From Parafrankia irregularis (GTDB taxonomy: Bacteria; Actinomycetota; Actinomycetes; Frankiales; Frankiaceae), in NCBI RefSeq assembly GCF_001536285.1, contig NZ_FAOZ01000006.1, positions 1-64,000 of the forward strand: a stretch of 64,000 nt of DNA, written 5' to 3'. The notes under the pieces are model-generated. The model was not told where the DNA came from. It did not search any database and saw nothing but the letters and a program-made list of their open reading frames with translations. A program made the position numbers and the translations under genes. Within the stretch, counting starts at the first letter, position 1. Every line of letters starts with the position of its first letter. Positions 16,536 to 24,217 of the stretch are shown here, one piece after another.

Positions 16536-17534
16536 GTGGGTGGTCTGCGCGGCGAACTGGACGCCGCCGGTGTCACTGATGAGCGGCTACGTGCCTCCTA
16601 CCGCCGGGCGCGGGAACTCAACGCGGCGCACGGGCGCACCTATTACCTGGCCACTCTCCTGCTGCCGAAGTGGAAACGGCCGCATGTCCACGCCCTCTAC
16701 GGCTTCGCACGGTATGCCGACGAGATCGTCGACGATCTCGACTCCACGCTGACCGACGAGGCGAAGGCCCAGTGGCTGCGGCGGTGGGGCGACACCTTGC
16801 TCGCCTCGCTGGCTTCCGGAGCTGAGGCTGACGCTGACGCGACGGTGCTGCCCGCCGTGCTGCACACGATTCGGCGGTTCGATCTGCCGGTCGGCTATTT
16901 CGAGACCTTCCTGGCCTCCATGGCCATGGATCTGACGATCACCAGCTACGCCACCTGGGATGACCTCATGGTCTACATCCACGGCTCGGCGGTGGTCATC
17001 GGTCTGCAGATGCTGCCCATTCTCGAGCCGGTGAACCCCGCGGCGGAACCCTATGCCCGCGATCTCGGTATCGCCTTCCAGCTCGCGAACTTCATCCGGG
17101 ACATCGGTGAGGACCTGCGGCGCGGGCGCGTGTACCTGCCGCAGAGCTCGCTGGACCTGTTCGGGGTGACCTGGGATCACCTCGCCACGGGGGTGGCCGA
17201 CGGCCCGGTGCGCCGCCTGCTGGCGTTCGAGATCGCCCGTGCGCGGGAGCTGTTTCGTTCCGCCCGCCCAGGCATCCGGCTGCTGCATCCGACGTCCCGG
17301 GACTGCGTGTCGACCGCGTTCCAGCTTTACAGCGGAATCCTGGACGAGGTCGAACGCGCCGACTACCAGATCCTCGACCGGCGGGTGTCAGTCGGGCTGG
17401 GCCGGCGCCTCAGTGTCGCGGCACCCGGTCTCGTCCGGGCCGCGTACTCCCGGCGCGACCGGGCAGCCGGTGAGAACCGGGCGCCCGACCAGCACAGGGC
17501 GCCCGGTCAGAGCAGGGCGCGTCCGCCCAGGTAG
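16536..17534 (+). CDS. crtB: Phytoene synthase
   Basis: CrtB condenses two geranylgeranyl diphosphates to phytoene, the first committed step of carotenoid synthesis. The 332-residue protein has both aspartate-rich regions: GFARYADEIVDDLDS (residues about 56-70) and AFQLANFIRDIGEDLRRGR (about 181-199). RVYLP follows, all classic squalene/phytoene synthase motifs. The GTG at 16536 is chosen; the nearby ATG at 16534 is in another frame. The last ~25 residues are low-complexity Arg/Pro/Ala and may be dispensable. The 3' end overlaps the convergent serS gene by 28 bases. Confidence 0.95.
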   Translation: MGGLRGELDAAGVTDERLRASYRRARELNAAHGRTYYLATLLLPKWKRPHVHALYGFARYADEIVDDLDSTLTDEAKAQWLRRWGDTLLASLASGAEADADATVLPAVLHTIRRFDLPVGYFETFLASMAMDLTITSYATWDDLMVYIHGSAVVIGLQMLPILEPVNPAAEPYARDLGIAFQLANFIRDIGEDLRRGRVYLPQSSLDLFGVTWDHLATGVADGPVRRLLAFEIARARELFRSARPGIRLLHPTSRDCVSTAFQLYSGILDEVERADYQILDRRVSVGLGRRLSVAAPGLVRAAYSRRDRAAGENRAPDQHRAPGQSRARPPR

Positions 17535-18769
17535 GGCCGCAGCACCTCCGGTACGCGAACCTGCTGGTCGGCGGTCTGGAAGTTCTCCAGAATGGCGGCC
17601 AGCAGCCGGGGTGTCGCCACCGCGGTGTTGTTCAGCGTGTGCGCGAAGTGGATGTTCCCACCGGAATCGCGGTAACGGAGGTTCGCCCGCCGGGCCTGCC
17701 AGTCATGCAGCGTCGAACAGCTGTGGGTCTCCCGGAAACGGTCGAGCGTGGGAAACCAGGTGTTGATGTCGTTCATGCGGAACTTGCCCAGGCCCATGTC
17801 CCCGGTCGCGCATTCGACCACCTCGTAGTGCAGGCCGAGATCGGTCAGGATGCGCTCCGCGGTGGCGAGGAGCTCGGCGTGCCAGCGGGCGGACTCGGCC
17901 GGGTCGTTCACGCACAGGACGAACTGCTCGACCTTCTCGAACTGGTGGACCCGCAGCAGCCCGCGGACGTCGCGGCTGGCGCTGCCGATCTCCCGGCGGA
18001 AGCAGGGCGAGATACCGGCGTACCGGATCGGCAGCTGGCCTGCGTCGAGGATCTCCCCGGAATGCAGCCCGACCAGGGCGACCTCGGCGGTGCCGGCGAG
18101 AAACGCGTCGTCGGCGGGAATCTCGTAGATCTCGTCCCGGCCCTTGGGGAACATGCCGGTGCCGACGAGCGGTGCCTCCTTGACCAGCGCGGGCACCGCG
18201 ACCGGGGTGAAGTCCCGCTCGCGCAGCAGGTCCAGCGCATAGGAGTGCACCGCCCGCTCCAGCATGACCATGTCACCGACCAGCGCGTACGCCCGCTCGC
18301 CGGCGACCCTGCGGGCGCGGGCGAACTCGGCCCAGCCCCGCTTCTCCGCGAGCTCGGTGTGATCGAGCGGCGGGAAGTCGAACTCGGGGCGCGTCCCGAC
18401 GGTGCGGATGACCACGTTCGCGGACTCGTCCGGCCCGACCGGCGCGCCCTCCCAGGGAATGCCCGGCGCGAGCAGCATCAGCTCGGACAGCCGGGCGCTC
18501 GTCTGGGCCAGCCGCTCGCGCAGGTCCTGCAGCTGCCGGTCGAACTCGACGTGCTCCACGCGCAGCTCGGCGCGACGGGCCTCGTCCGCCTTGGCGAACT
18601 GCTTGGCGAAGGACTTGCGGCGCGCCTGTGCCTCGTCGACCTCGAACTGCAGCTTGCGGTTCTCCTGGTCGAGCGCAAGCAGCTCGTCCACGTCGAGATC
18701 GACACCCTTGAGCCGTACGGCGTCCTTAACGGCGTCGGGATTGTCCCGGATGAAGCGCTTGTCGAGCAT
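17507..18769 (-). CDS. serS: Seryl-tRNA synthetase (atypical C-terminal motif 3 region)
   Basis: The enzyme charges tRNA-Ser. All parts are present in 420 residues: the N-terminal coiled-coil arm (about 30-105, charged helical), the class II core with motif 2 FRREIGSASRDVRGLLRVHQF (split here around residues 255-275), and motif 3. Between them, MNDINTWFPTLDRFRETHSC, then STLHDWQARRANLRYR, differs clearly from the usual actinobacterial form (…YRELTSTSN…FQARR), while the end VRVPEVLRPYLGG is standard. This could be a second or specialised serS, as resistance copies exist in producers of SerRS inhibitors, or simply the lineage type. ATG at 18769. Overlaps crtB convergently. Confidence 0.9.
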   Translation of the reverse strand: MLDKRFIRDNPDAVKDAVRLKGVDLDVDELLALDQENRKLQFEVDEAQARRKSFAKQFAKADEARRAELRVEHVEFDRQLQDLRERLAQTSARLSELMLLAPGIPWEGAPVGPDESANVVIRTVGTRPEFDFPPLDHTELAEKRGWAEFARARRVAGERAYALVGDMVMLERAVHSYALDLLRERDFTPVAVPALVKEAPLVGTGMFPKGRDEIYEIPADDAFLAGTAEVALVGLHSGEILDAGQLPIRYAGISPCFRREIGSASRDVRGLLRVHQFEKVEQFVLCVNDPAESARWHAELLATAERILTDLGLHYEVVECATGDMGLGKFRMNDINTWFPTLDRFRETHSCSTLHDWQARRANLRYRDSGGNIHFAHTLNNTAVATPRLLAAILENFQTADQQVRVPEVLRPYLGGRALL

Positions 18770-19237
18770 GAATTCGTGTCAGCCTTCGCGTCGGGTCTTC
18801 AGCCAAGACGCTATCAGCCGCACCCGAGGGGCCCTCTTCCTTCAGGCGCCATGTCCACCTCCACGGCGCGGCCCGGCCGGGCCCCCGCACAGCGCCGTAC
18901 CCGCAGCACACCGACGCCCGCGGCCCCACGCCCGCATCTCGCACGACACGTCACGCGACACCGCGACCGAATCCTGCGCACCGGATTCCGCCACGATCCC
19001 GGCGAGTACCCTGTGTGACGAAAGTGGCCAGGTCAGATCCTCGAAGGCCGCGTCCTGCCAGGCCTCGCCGCGGCCGAGATCGACGGCACGCGTCCGGCCC
19101 ACTGGTCGCCCGCCTTCTCACAGGTCGTCCACAGGCCACCTGGACAGACTCGTCCGCGACGGGAACGTGGACGGCACAGCGACCGCCTGAGGACCATCCG
19201 GTGGTCACGGGACAACAGAAGCGGGAGGCCGGCGACG
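18770..19237. other. Divergent intergenic region between serS and the cyclophilin gene
   Basis: This 468-base stretch has no supported gene: open frames in it lack a ribosome site and any recognisable sequence. It should contain promoters for serS (minus) and the cyclophilin (plus). I see no clear hairpin or T-box structure. Confidence 0.4.
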
Positions 19238-20107
19238 GTGTCGAGCACGAGGGAACGGCGGCAGCGGGAGCTCGCCGCCGCGCGGGCGGCGCGCCAGGCA
19301 CAGCGGCGGCGTGAGGCCCACCTGCGGCAGCGCAAGCGCGTCACCGTCATCGCGGCGGTGGTCGTGGTCGCGATCGTGGGGTCGGTGATCGCGAGCGTTC
19401 TGCTCAGTGGTGGCTCCGACGACAACAACGAGATCACCTCGACCTCACCCTCGGCCACCCAGACGGCCACCACCCCGACCACCTCGGCACTGCCAGCCGG
19501 CCAGACCAGCAAGGTCGGCGACTGCGTCTACACGTCGAGCGGCGAGGCGCCCTCGCGCCAGGTCTCGCTGCCCACCGCCGCCGCGACGGTGAACAAGAAC
19601 CCGGCCACGATGGTCATCACCACCGACCAGGGCACGATCACCGCCGCGCTGGACGCCGACAAGGCTCCGTGCACCGTCAACGCGCTGCGCTCCCTCGCCG
19701 AGGCGGGCTTCTACACCGACACCGCCTGCCACCGCCAGACCGGCGGCGCCGACGCCGGCATCAGCGTCCTGCAGTGCGGCGACCCCACCGCCACCGGCAC
19801 CGGCGGCCCCGGCTTCGGATACGCCAACGAGAACACCGAGGGCGTGAACTACAACCGCGGCGTGCTGGCGATGGCGCACAGCAGCCAGCCGGACAGCAAC
19901 GGCAGCCAGTTCTTCATCAACTACGCCGATCCCTCCGCGGACGGCGCGTCGGCGCTGGCCGGTGGCTACACCGTCTTCGGCCACATCACCGAGGGCCTCG
20001 ACGTGCTGGACAAGCTGACCTCCCCGGGGGTCGAGGGCGGCGGCTCGGACGGTACCCCGGCGAGCAAGGCCCAGATCAAGTCCATCGAGATCAACCAGGA
20101 GCAGTAA
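19238..20107 (+). CDS. Membrane-anchored cyclophilin-type peptidyl-prolyl isomerase
   Basis: This 289-residue protein has a very basic N-terminus (residues 1-34), one membrane span (VTVIAAVVVVAIVGSVIASVLL) and a Thr/Ser-rich linker. The extracytoplasmic cyclophilin domain (about 115-285) has YTDTACHRQTGG, GGPGFGYANENTEG, GVLAMAHSSQPDSNGSQFFI and YTVFGHITEGLDVLDKL. In place of the common FHR-x-IPGFMIQGGD the sequence has CHRQTGG…ISVLQCGD, typical of actinobacterial forms. The start at GTG 19238 has GGAGG about 9 bases upstream. It likely assists folding of secreted proteins. In related actinobacteria such genes often lie near rel. Confidence 0.9.
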   Translation: MSSTRERRQRELAAARAARQAQRRREAHLRQRKRVTVIAAVVVVAIVGSVIASVLLSGGSDDNNEITSTSPSATQTATTPTTSALPAGQTSKVGDCVYTSSGEAPSRQVSLPTAAATVNKNPATMVITTDQGTITAALDADKAPCTVNALRSLAEAGFYTDTACHRQTGGADAGISVLQCGDPTATGTGGPGFGYANENTEGVNYNRGVLAMAHSSQPDSNGSQFFINYADPSADGASALAGGYTVFGHITEGLDVLDKLTSPGVEGGGSDGTPASKAQIKSIEINQEQ

Positions 20108-20151
20108 ACCCGCCCAGCACCGGTCCAGCACCACATCGGTCCAGCACCGTC

Positions 20152-20205
20152 CACCGCCCACCGCGAGGCCGGCGGCATCTCCGGCCAGATCCGCGGTGGG
20201 CGGTG
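20152..20205. terminator. Strong bidirectional hairpin between convergent genes
   Basis: CACCGCCCACCGCG (20152-20165) pairs exactly with CGCGGTGGGCGGTG (20192-20205). Inside it a second 6-base stem (GGCCGG with CCGGCC) can form. It lies between the cyclophilin stop and the helicase stop. There is no T tract, common in high-GC actinobacteria. Confidence 0.8.
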
Positions 20206-20228
20206 TGGTCGCGGTGGGTGGTGTGGGG

Positions 20229-22031
20229 TCAACCCGCCCAGCGGCGGACGGTGTCGATCCGCGCCTGTAGCTGCGCGGCGCTGGCCTGCGCGCTCGGGGG
20301 GCCGCCGCAGGACCTGCGCAGCTCCGCGTGGATCATCCCGTGGGGCTTGCCGGTCCGGTGGTAGTGCGCGGCCACCAGCTTGTTGAGCTCCTTGCGCAGC
20401 TCCCCGATCCGCTCGTGGACCGGGCGGTCGGCCGCCTCTGGCTCCCCCGCCACCTCGCCCTGCCGGGCCGCCGGGACCACCGGCTCGGTGGACGCCGCGG
20501 CAGCCGCGGAGGCCTTCGCCGCGGCGGCCCGCTGCGCGGCCTCACGCTGCCGCAGCAGGGTGGCGACCTGGTCGGGCTCGAGCAGCCCGGGCAGGCCGAG
20601 GAAGTCCTCCTCCTCCGGCGATCCGGCCTGCGCCGTGGTCCCGAACTCACCACCGTCGAAGATCACCCTGTCCAGCTGGGCGGACGATCCGAGCGCGGTG
20701 AACGGACTGTCCGGCTTGTCCGGCGTGTCCCGGCGACGGTTCGCCTCCCGCAGGGCGTCGTCGTCGAAGGCGTCCGGCTCGCGCATCGGCTTGTCCAGCG
20801 CGTGGTCACGCTGGACCTCCATCTCACCGGCCAGCGCGAGCAGCGCGGGCACACTCGGCAGGAAGACCGACGCCGTCTCCGAGCGGCCGCGGCCGCGGAC
20901 GAACCGACCGACCGCCTGCGCGAAGTACAGCGGTGTCGAGGCCGAGGTGGCATACACGCCGACCGCCAGCCGGGGGACGTCGACGCCCTCACTGACCATC
21001 CGGACGGCGACCATCCAGCGGTCCGTCGACTCCCGGAAGGTGGCGATCTTCGAGCTCGCGGTGGGGTCGTCGGAGAGGACCACGACCGGCGACGTCCCGG
21101 TGATCCCCCGCAGCAGGCCGGCGTAGGCGCGGGCGGTGGTGTGGTCGGTCGCGATGACCAGGCCGCCGGCGTCCGGCATGCCGCCCCGGCGTACCTGGGA
21201 GAGCCGGGTGTCGGCCGCCGCGAGGACCGCCGGCATCCAGTTGCCCTGCGGGTCGAGCGCGGTCCGCCACGCCGCGGCCGTCTGCTCGCTGTTCAGCGGC
21301 TCACCGAGCCGCGCGCTCAGCTCGGCACCCGCGCTCGTCCGCCACGACATCTCGCCGGAATAGGCCAGGAAGAGCACAGGACGGACCACACCATCGCGCA
21401 GCGCGTCCGCATAGCCGTAGCTGGAGTCCGCGACGCTGCGGGTGACGCCCTCCGCGTCCGGCAGGTAGGTGACGAAGGGAATCGGGCTGACATCCGACCG
21501 GAACGGTGTTCCGGTGAGTGCCAGCCGACGGGCGGCCGGCGTGAAGGCCTCACGCACCGCCTCACCCCAGGAAAGCGAGTCCCCCGCGTGGTGGATCTCG
21601 TCGAGGATCACCAGGGTGCGCCGGGCCGCCGTACGCATCCGGTGCAGCGCCGGATGCGCGGCGACCTGGGCGTAGGTGACGGCCACACCCGTGTAGTCGG
21701 ACGCGGTCGCACCGGCGGAGTTGCGGAACGTCGGGTCCAGATCGATGCCGACGGCCGAGGCCGCACCGGCCCACTGCCGCTTCAGGTGGTCCGTCGGGGC
21801 CACCACCGTCACCGCCCGGACCTCGCCGGCGGCCAGCAGCTCGGCGGCGATCTCCAGGGCGAAGGTCGTCTTGCCCGCACCCGGCGTCGCCACCGCCAGG
21901 AAGTCCCGCCCGCCCGAGGCGGTGCGCGAGCGGTAGATCTCCAGGGCGGCGCGTTGCCACTCCCGCAGCGGCCGGGCCTGCACGCGCGAGCGTGGGCCAC
22001 GGGGGCTCGGGGGCAGAGGACCAGCTCTCAC
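20229..22031 (-). CDS. Superfamily 2 DEAD/DEAH-type helicase
   Basis: About 600 residues. The N-terminal RecA-like domain has the Q-like REWQRAALEIY, Walker A ATPGAGKTTFALEIA, motif Ib VVAPTDHLKRQW, DEIHHAGD (motif II) and LTGTPFRSD (motif III). The C-terminal domain ends with motifs V/VI, MVSEGVDVPR and QAVGRFVRGRGR. An Ala-rich linker and a short helical tail follow. The start is uncertain. The GTG at 22031 is preferred because TAGAGT, a possible -10 box, lies about 7 bases upstream, giving a leaderless transcript; the GTG at 22085 extends the frame by 18 codons. Nucleic-acid substrate unknown. Confidence 0.85.
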   Translation of the reverse strand: MRAGPLPPSPRGPRSRVQARPLREWQRAALEIYRSRTASGGRDFLAVATPGAGKTTFALEIAAELLAAGEVRAVTVVAPTDHLKRQWAGAASAVGIDLDPTFRNSAGATASDYTGVAVTYAQVAAHPALHRMRTAARRTLVILDEIHHAGDSLSWGEAVREAFTPAARRLALTGTPFRSDVSPIPFVTYLPDAEGVTRSVADSSYGYADALRDGVVRPVLFLAYSGEMSWRTSAGAELSARLGEPLNSEQTAAAWRTALDPQGNWMPAVLAAADTRLSQVRRGGMPDAGGLVIATDHTTARAYAGLLRGITGTSPVVVLSDDPTASSKIATFRESTDRWMVAVRMVSEGVDVPRLAVGVYATSASTPLYFAQAVGRFVRGRGRSETASVFLPSVPALLALAGEMEVQRDHALDKPMREPDAFDDDALREANRRRDTPDKPDSPFTALGSSAQLDRVIFDGGEFGTTAQAGSPEEEDFLGLPGLLEPDQVATLLRQREAAQRAAAAKASAAAAASTEPVVPAARQGEVAGEPEAADRPVHERIGELRKELNKLVAAHYHRTGKPHGMIHAELRRSCGGPPSAQASAAQLQARIDTVRRWAG

Positions 22032-22184
22032 ACACCAGACTCTATGGTGACGCACCGGCGAGACGATGACGCCGCGTGCCGTCACGGAGCGCGGTCGCCC
22101 GTTCGATGATTTGCCTGTTTCTTGTCACCGAAGGACCACACGAGGGGTATCACCGCCTTTGCTAACACACGGTTAAGCTCCTGA

Positions 22185-22200
22185 AGTCAACTGCTTGACT
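22185..22200. promoter_or_regulatory. Inverted repeat just before the HTH-TPR gene: possible operator
   Basis: AGTCAA (22185-22190) and TTGACT (22195-22200) flank CTGC. The repeat ends a few bases before the ribosome site (CGGAGG, 22201-22206) of the regulator gene at 22212. Placement suits autoregulation by the helix-turn-helix protein. Confidence 0.45.
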
Positions 22201-22211
22201 CGGAGGTCCCG

Positions 22212-23681
22212 ATGGAGCGCCCGGCAGGAACGTCGGCGGGTCACACCTCGCCAAGGAGCATGCGACCAAACGACCCCAGGCCGGCCCCCGCCGGCCCGGC
22301 CCGTACTCCGAACGTTCGGCTTCGCACCAGCCGAGAGGAACGCGGCTGGTCTCAGGAACGCCTGGCGAGCGAGATCCGACGCTTCTCCGTCATCCACGAG
22401 GGCCGCGAGGCCGGCGTCACCGGAAATATGATCTGCAAGTGGGAGAAGGGCGACAAAAAGCCCAGCCTTCGCTACCAGCGGTTGTTGCGCGCGCTGTTCG
22501 AGCGCTCCTCGGCTGAACTCGGCTTCGTCGACGACGACCCCAGCACCGGCCTGGCCGGCCGGCTCCCCGCCGCCACGGACAAGCTTTCCCACGGCATCGG
22601 CCCGGCCGGAACCGTTCTCATCCAGGCCGAGGCCGGGGCCGAACCAGCCGGTGACATTCCCGTCGAGCGCCGTGGGTTCCTGCGGCTTTTCGCCGCCGCG
22701 GGTGGCGTCGCCGTCGTCCCGCTGGGCACGGCCGGGCCCGACAACGCGCCGTGGGAGCGGCTGTCCGCGGCGCTGCGCCGGCGCACCACCGTCACCCCGG
22801 AGCTGACGGACGAGCTGAGCCGATGCACGGCGGGCCTGTACAGCCTGGAGGAGCGCGTACCCGCCCGGGCCCTGTTCCCCAGGGTCACCGGTCATCTGGG
22901 GACGCTCACGCAGCTGTTGGAGTCCAGCGGCCGATCGTCGGCACGCCGCGACCTCGCGGCGACCGCGGGCGAGACCGCGGCGCTGGCCGGCTGGCTCGCG
23001 TTCGACATGAACGACGTCCCGGCCGCCCTGGCGTACTACCGGGTCGCGATCGAGGCGGCGCGGGAGGCCGACGACAGCGCGCTGTGGGCCTGCGTACTGG
23101 GTTACGAGAGCTACCACAGCGCCGGGGTCGGTCGTCACGACCAGGCCTGCGCGCTGCTGGCGGAGGCGCAGCGCCGCGCCGCGGGCGCGAGCACCATCAT
23201 GACCCGGGCGTGGCTGGCCGGGCGGGAGGCCGAGGAACAGGCCGCCCGCGGCGAGGGGCGGGCGGCACTGGCCGCGTTGGACCGCGCGCAGGAGGCCTTC
23301 GACCGCGCCGACGACGGCGACCGGGTCTGGACCCAGTTCTTCGACCGTGGCCGGCTTGACGGCATCAAGGTCACGACCTACACGAGGCTGCGCAGGCCAG
23401 CCGCCGCCCACGCCGCGGCGACGGAGGCGCTGCGTGCCACGTCTCCGCACAGCGGCACCAAGAAGCGCTCCTTGTTACTCGGCGATGTCGCCGAGGTGCA
23501 CATTCAGCGGCGGGAGATCGACGCCGCGACCCAGTACGCCGCCGAGTCGCTGGCCATCGTCGCGGCAACCGACTTCTCACTGGGGCTCACCAGGATCCGG
23601 CGGGTCCGGGAGCATCTGCGGCCCTGGCAGAACACCCAGGCAGTGCGGGATCTCGACGAGCAGCTTCGCGCGCTCGTGTAA
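22212..23681 (+). CDS. XRE-type helix-turn-helix protein with a C-terminal TPR-like domain
   Basis: The 489-residue protein has a DNA-binding domain at residues about 33-90 (RLRTSREERGWSQERLASEI, then GNMICKWEKGDKKPSLRYQR). The helical C-terminal half (about 200-485) is built of TPR-like repeats such as ALAYYRVAIEAAREADDSAL and AATQYAAESLAIVAATDFSL. Between them VERRGFLRLFAAAGGVAVVP resembles a twin-arginine motif with hydrophobic run, a recurrent feature of this actinobacterial regulator group (NsdA-like), not proof of export. ATG at 22212 with CGGAGG upstream. Probably a developmental or secondary-metabolism regulator by family analogy; target genes unknown. Confidence 0.8.
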   Translation: MERPAGTSAGHTSPRSMRPNDPRPAPAGPARTPNVRLRTSREERGWSQERLASEIRRFSVIHEGREAGVTGNMICKWEKGDKKPSLRYQRLLRALFERSSAELGFVDDDPSTGLAGRLPAATDKLSHGIGPAGTVLIQAEAGAEPAGDIPVERRGFLRLFAAAGGVAVVPLGTAGPDNAPWERLSAALRRRTTVTPELTDELSRCTAGLYSLEERVPARALFPRVTGHLGTLTQLLESSGRSSARRDLAATAGETAALAGWLAFDMNDVPAALAYYRVAIEAAREADDSALWACVLGYESYHSAGVGRHDQACALLAEAQRRAAGASTIMTRAWLAGREAEEQAARGEGRAALAALDRAQEAFDRADDGDRVWTQFFDRGRLDGIKVTTYTRLRRPAAAHAAATEALRATSPHSGTKKRSLLLGDVAEVHIQRREIDAATQYAAESLAIVAATDFSLGLTRIRRVREHLRPWQNTQAVRDLDEQLRALV

Positions 23682-23683
23682 GG

Positions 23684-23701
23684 CCGGAGCCTCAGCTCCG
23701 G
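23684..23701. terminator. Short hairpin between convergent genes
   Basis: CCGGAGC (23684-23690) pairs with GCTCCGG (23695-23701) across a 4-base loop, starting 3 bases after the regulator stop and covering the cutA stop codon. It can serve both strands. Confidence 0.5.
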
Positions 23702-24021
23702 ATCGACGGGGCGGTCTCCGCCGTGATCCAGTCGAGATAGTCCGTGTGACCCGACACGATAGGGGTCGCAATGATCTCGGGCGTCTCGTATGGGTGCGCG
23801 GCGGTGATCTCCGCGATCAGGTCGGCCAGCCGTTCACTCGTTGTTTTGGCGAGGCAGAGCCATTCCTCCGACTGCTCGATCTCGCCGTTCCACCGGTAAG
23901 TGCTCCGAATCGGCCCGACCACCTGGAAACAGGCAACAAGGCGCCGCTCGACGAGCGCCCTGCCGATACGGTCCGCTGCGTCTGGTGAGTCGATGCTCGT
24001 GATGACCTGAAGGAATCCCAC
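23692..24021 (-). CDS. cutA: Divalent-ion tolerance protein CutA
   Basis: CutA is a small trimeric protein of uncertain role, named for copper tolerance. The 109 residues show VVGPIRSTYRWNGEIEQSEE, LCLAKTT and AAHPYETPEIIATPI, the last being the strongest signature. The GTG at 24021 is preferred to the one at 24033 because GGGAG sits 5 bases before it. It lies downstream of the second rel gene on the same strand, separated by about 196 bases, in which a possible -10 hexamer TAGAGT occurs upstream of the start. Confidence 0.93.
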   Translation of the reverse strand: MGFLQVITSIDSPDAADRIGRALVERRLVACFQVVGPIRSTYRWNGEIEQSEEWLCLAKTTSERLADLIAEITAAHPYETPEIIATPIVSGHTDYLDWITAETAPSIRS

Positions 24022-24217
24022 GCGTACTCCCACCCATAACCGATGGCGATGCGAGATACTCTACATCGGACCACCGTCGACGCCGGCGTTTTTTCACCGA
24101 TGACCACGGGTGATTCTTTCGGTACACGACCCGATCGGGCCGGGGAATGTTGAAAAGCGACTTCCGGGACCATAGCGACACGGAGCGCATAAGTCTCCCG
24201 GATCCCGGCCCCCGGCG

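Noticed and set aside
22313-22324. CCGAACGTTCGG palindrome resembling a LexA half-site pair
   Set aside because: It lacks the four-base spacer and lies inside a coding region.
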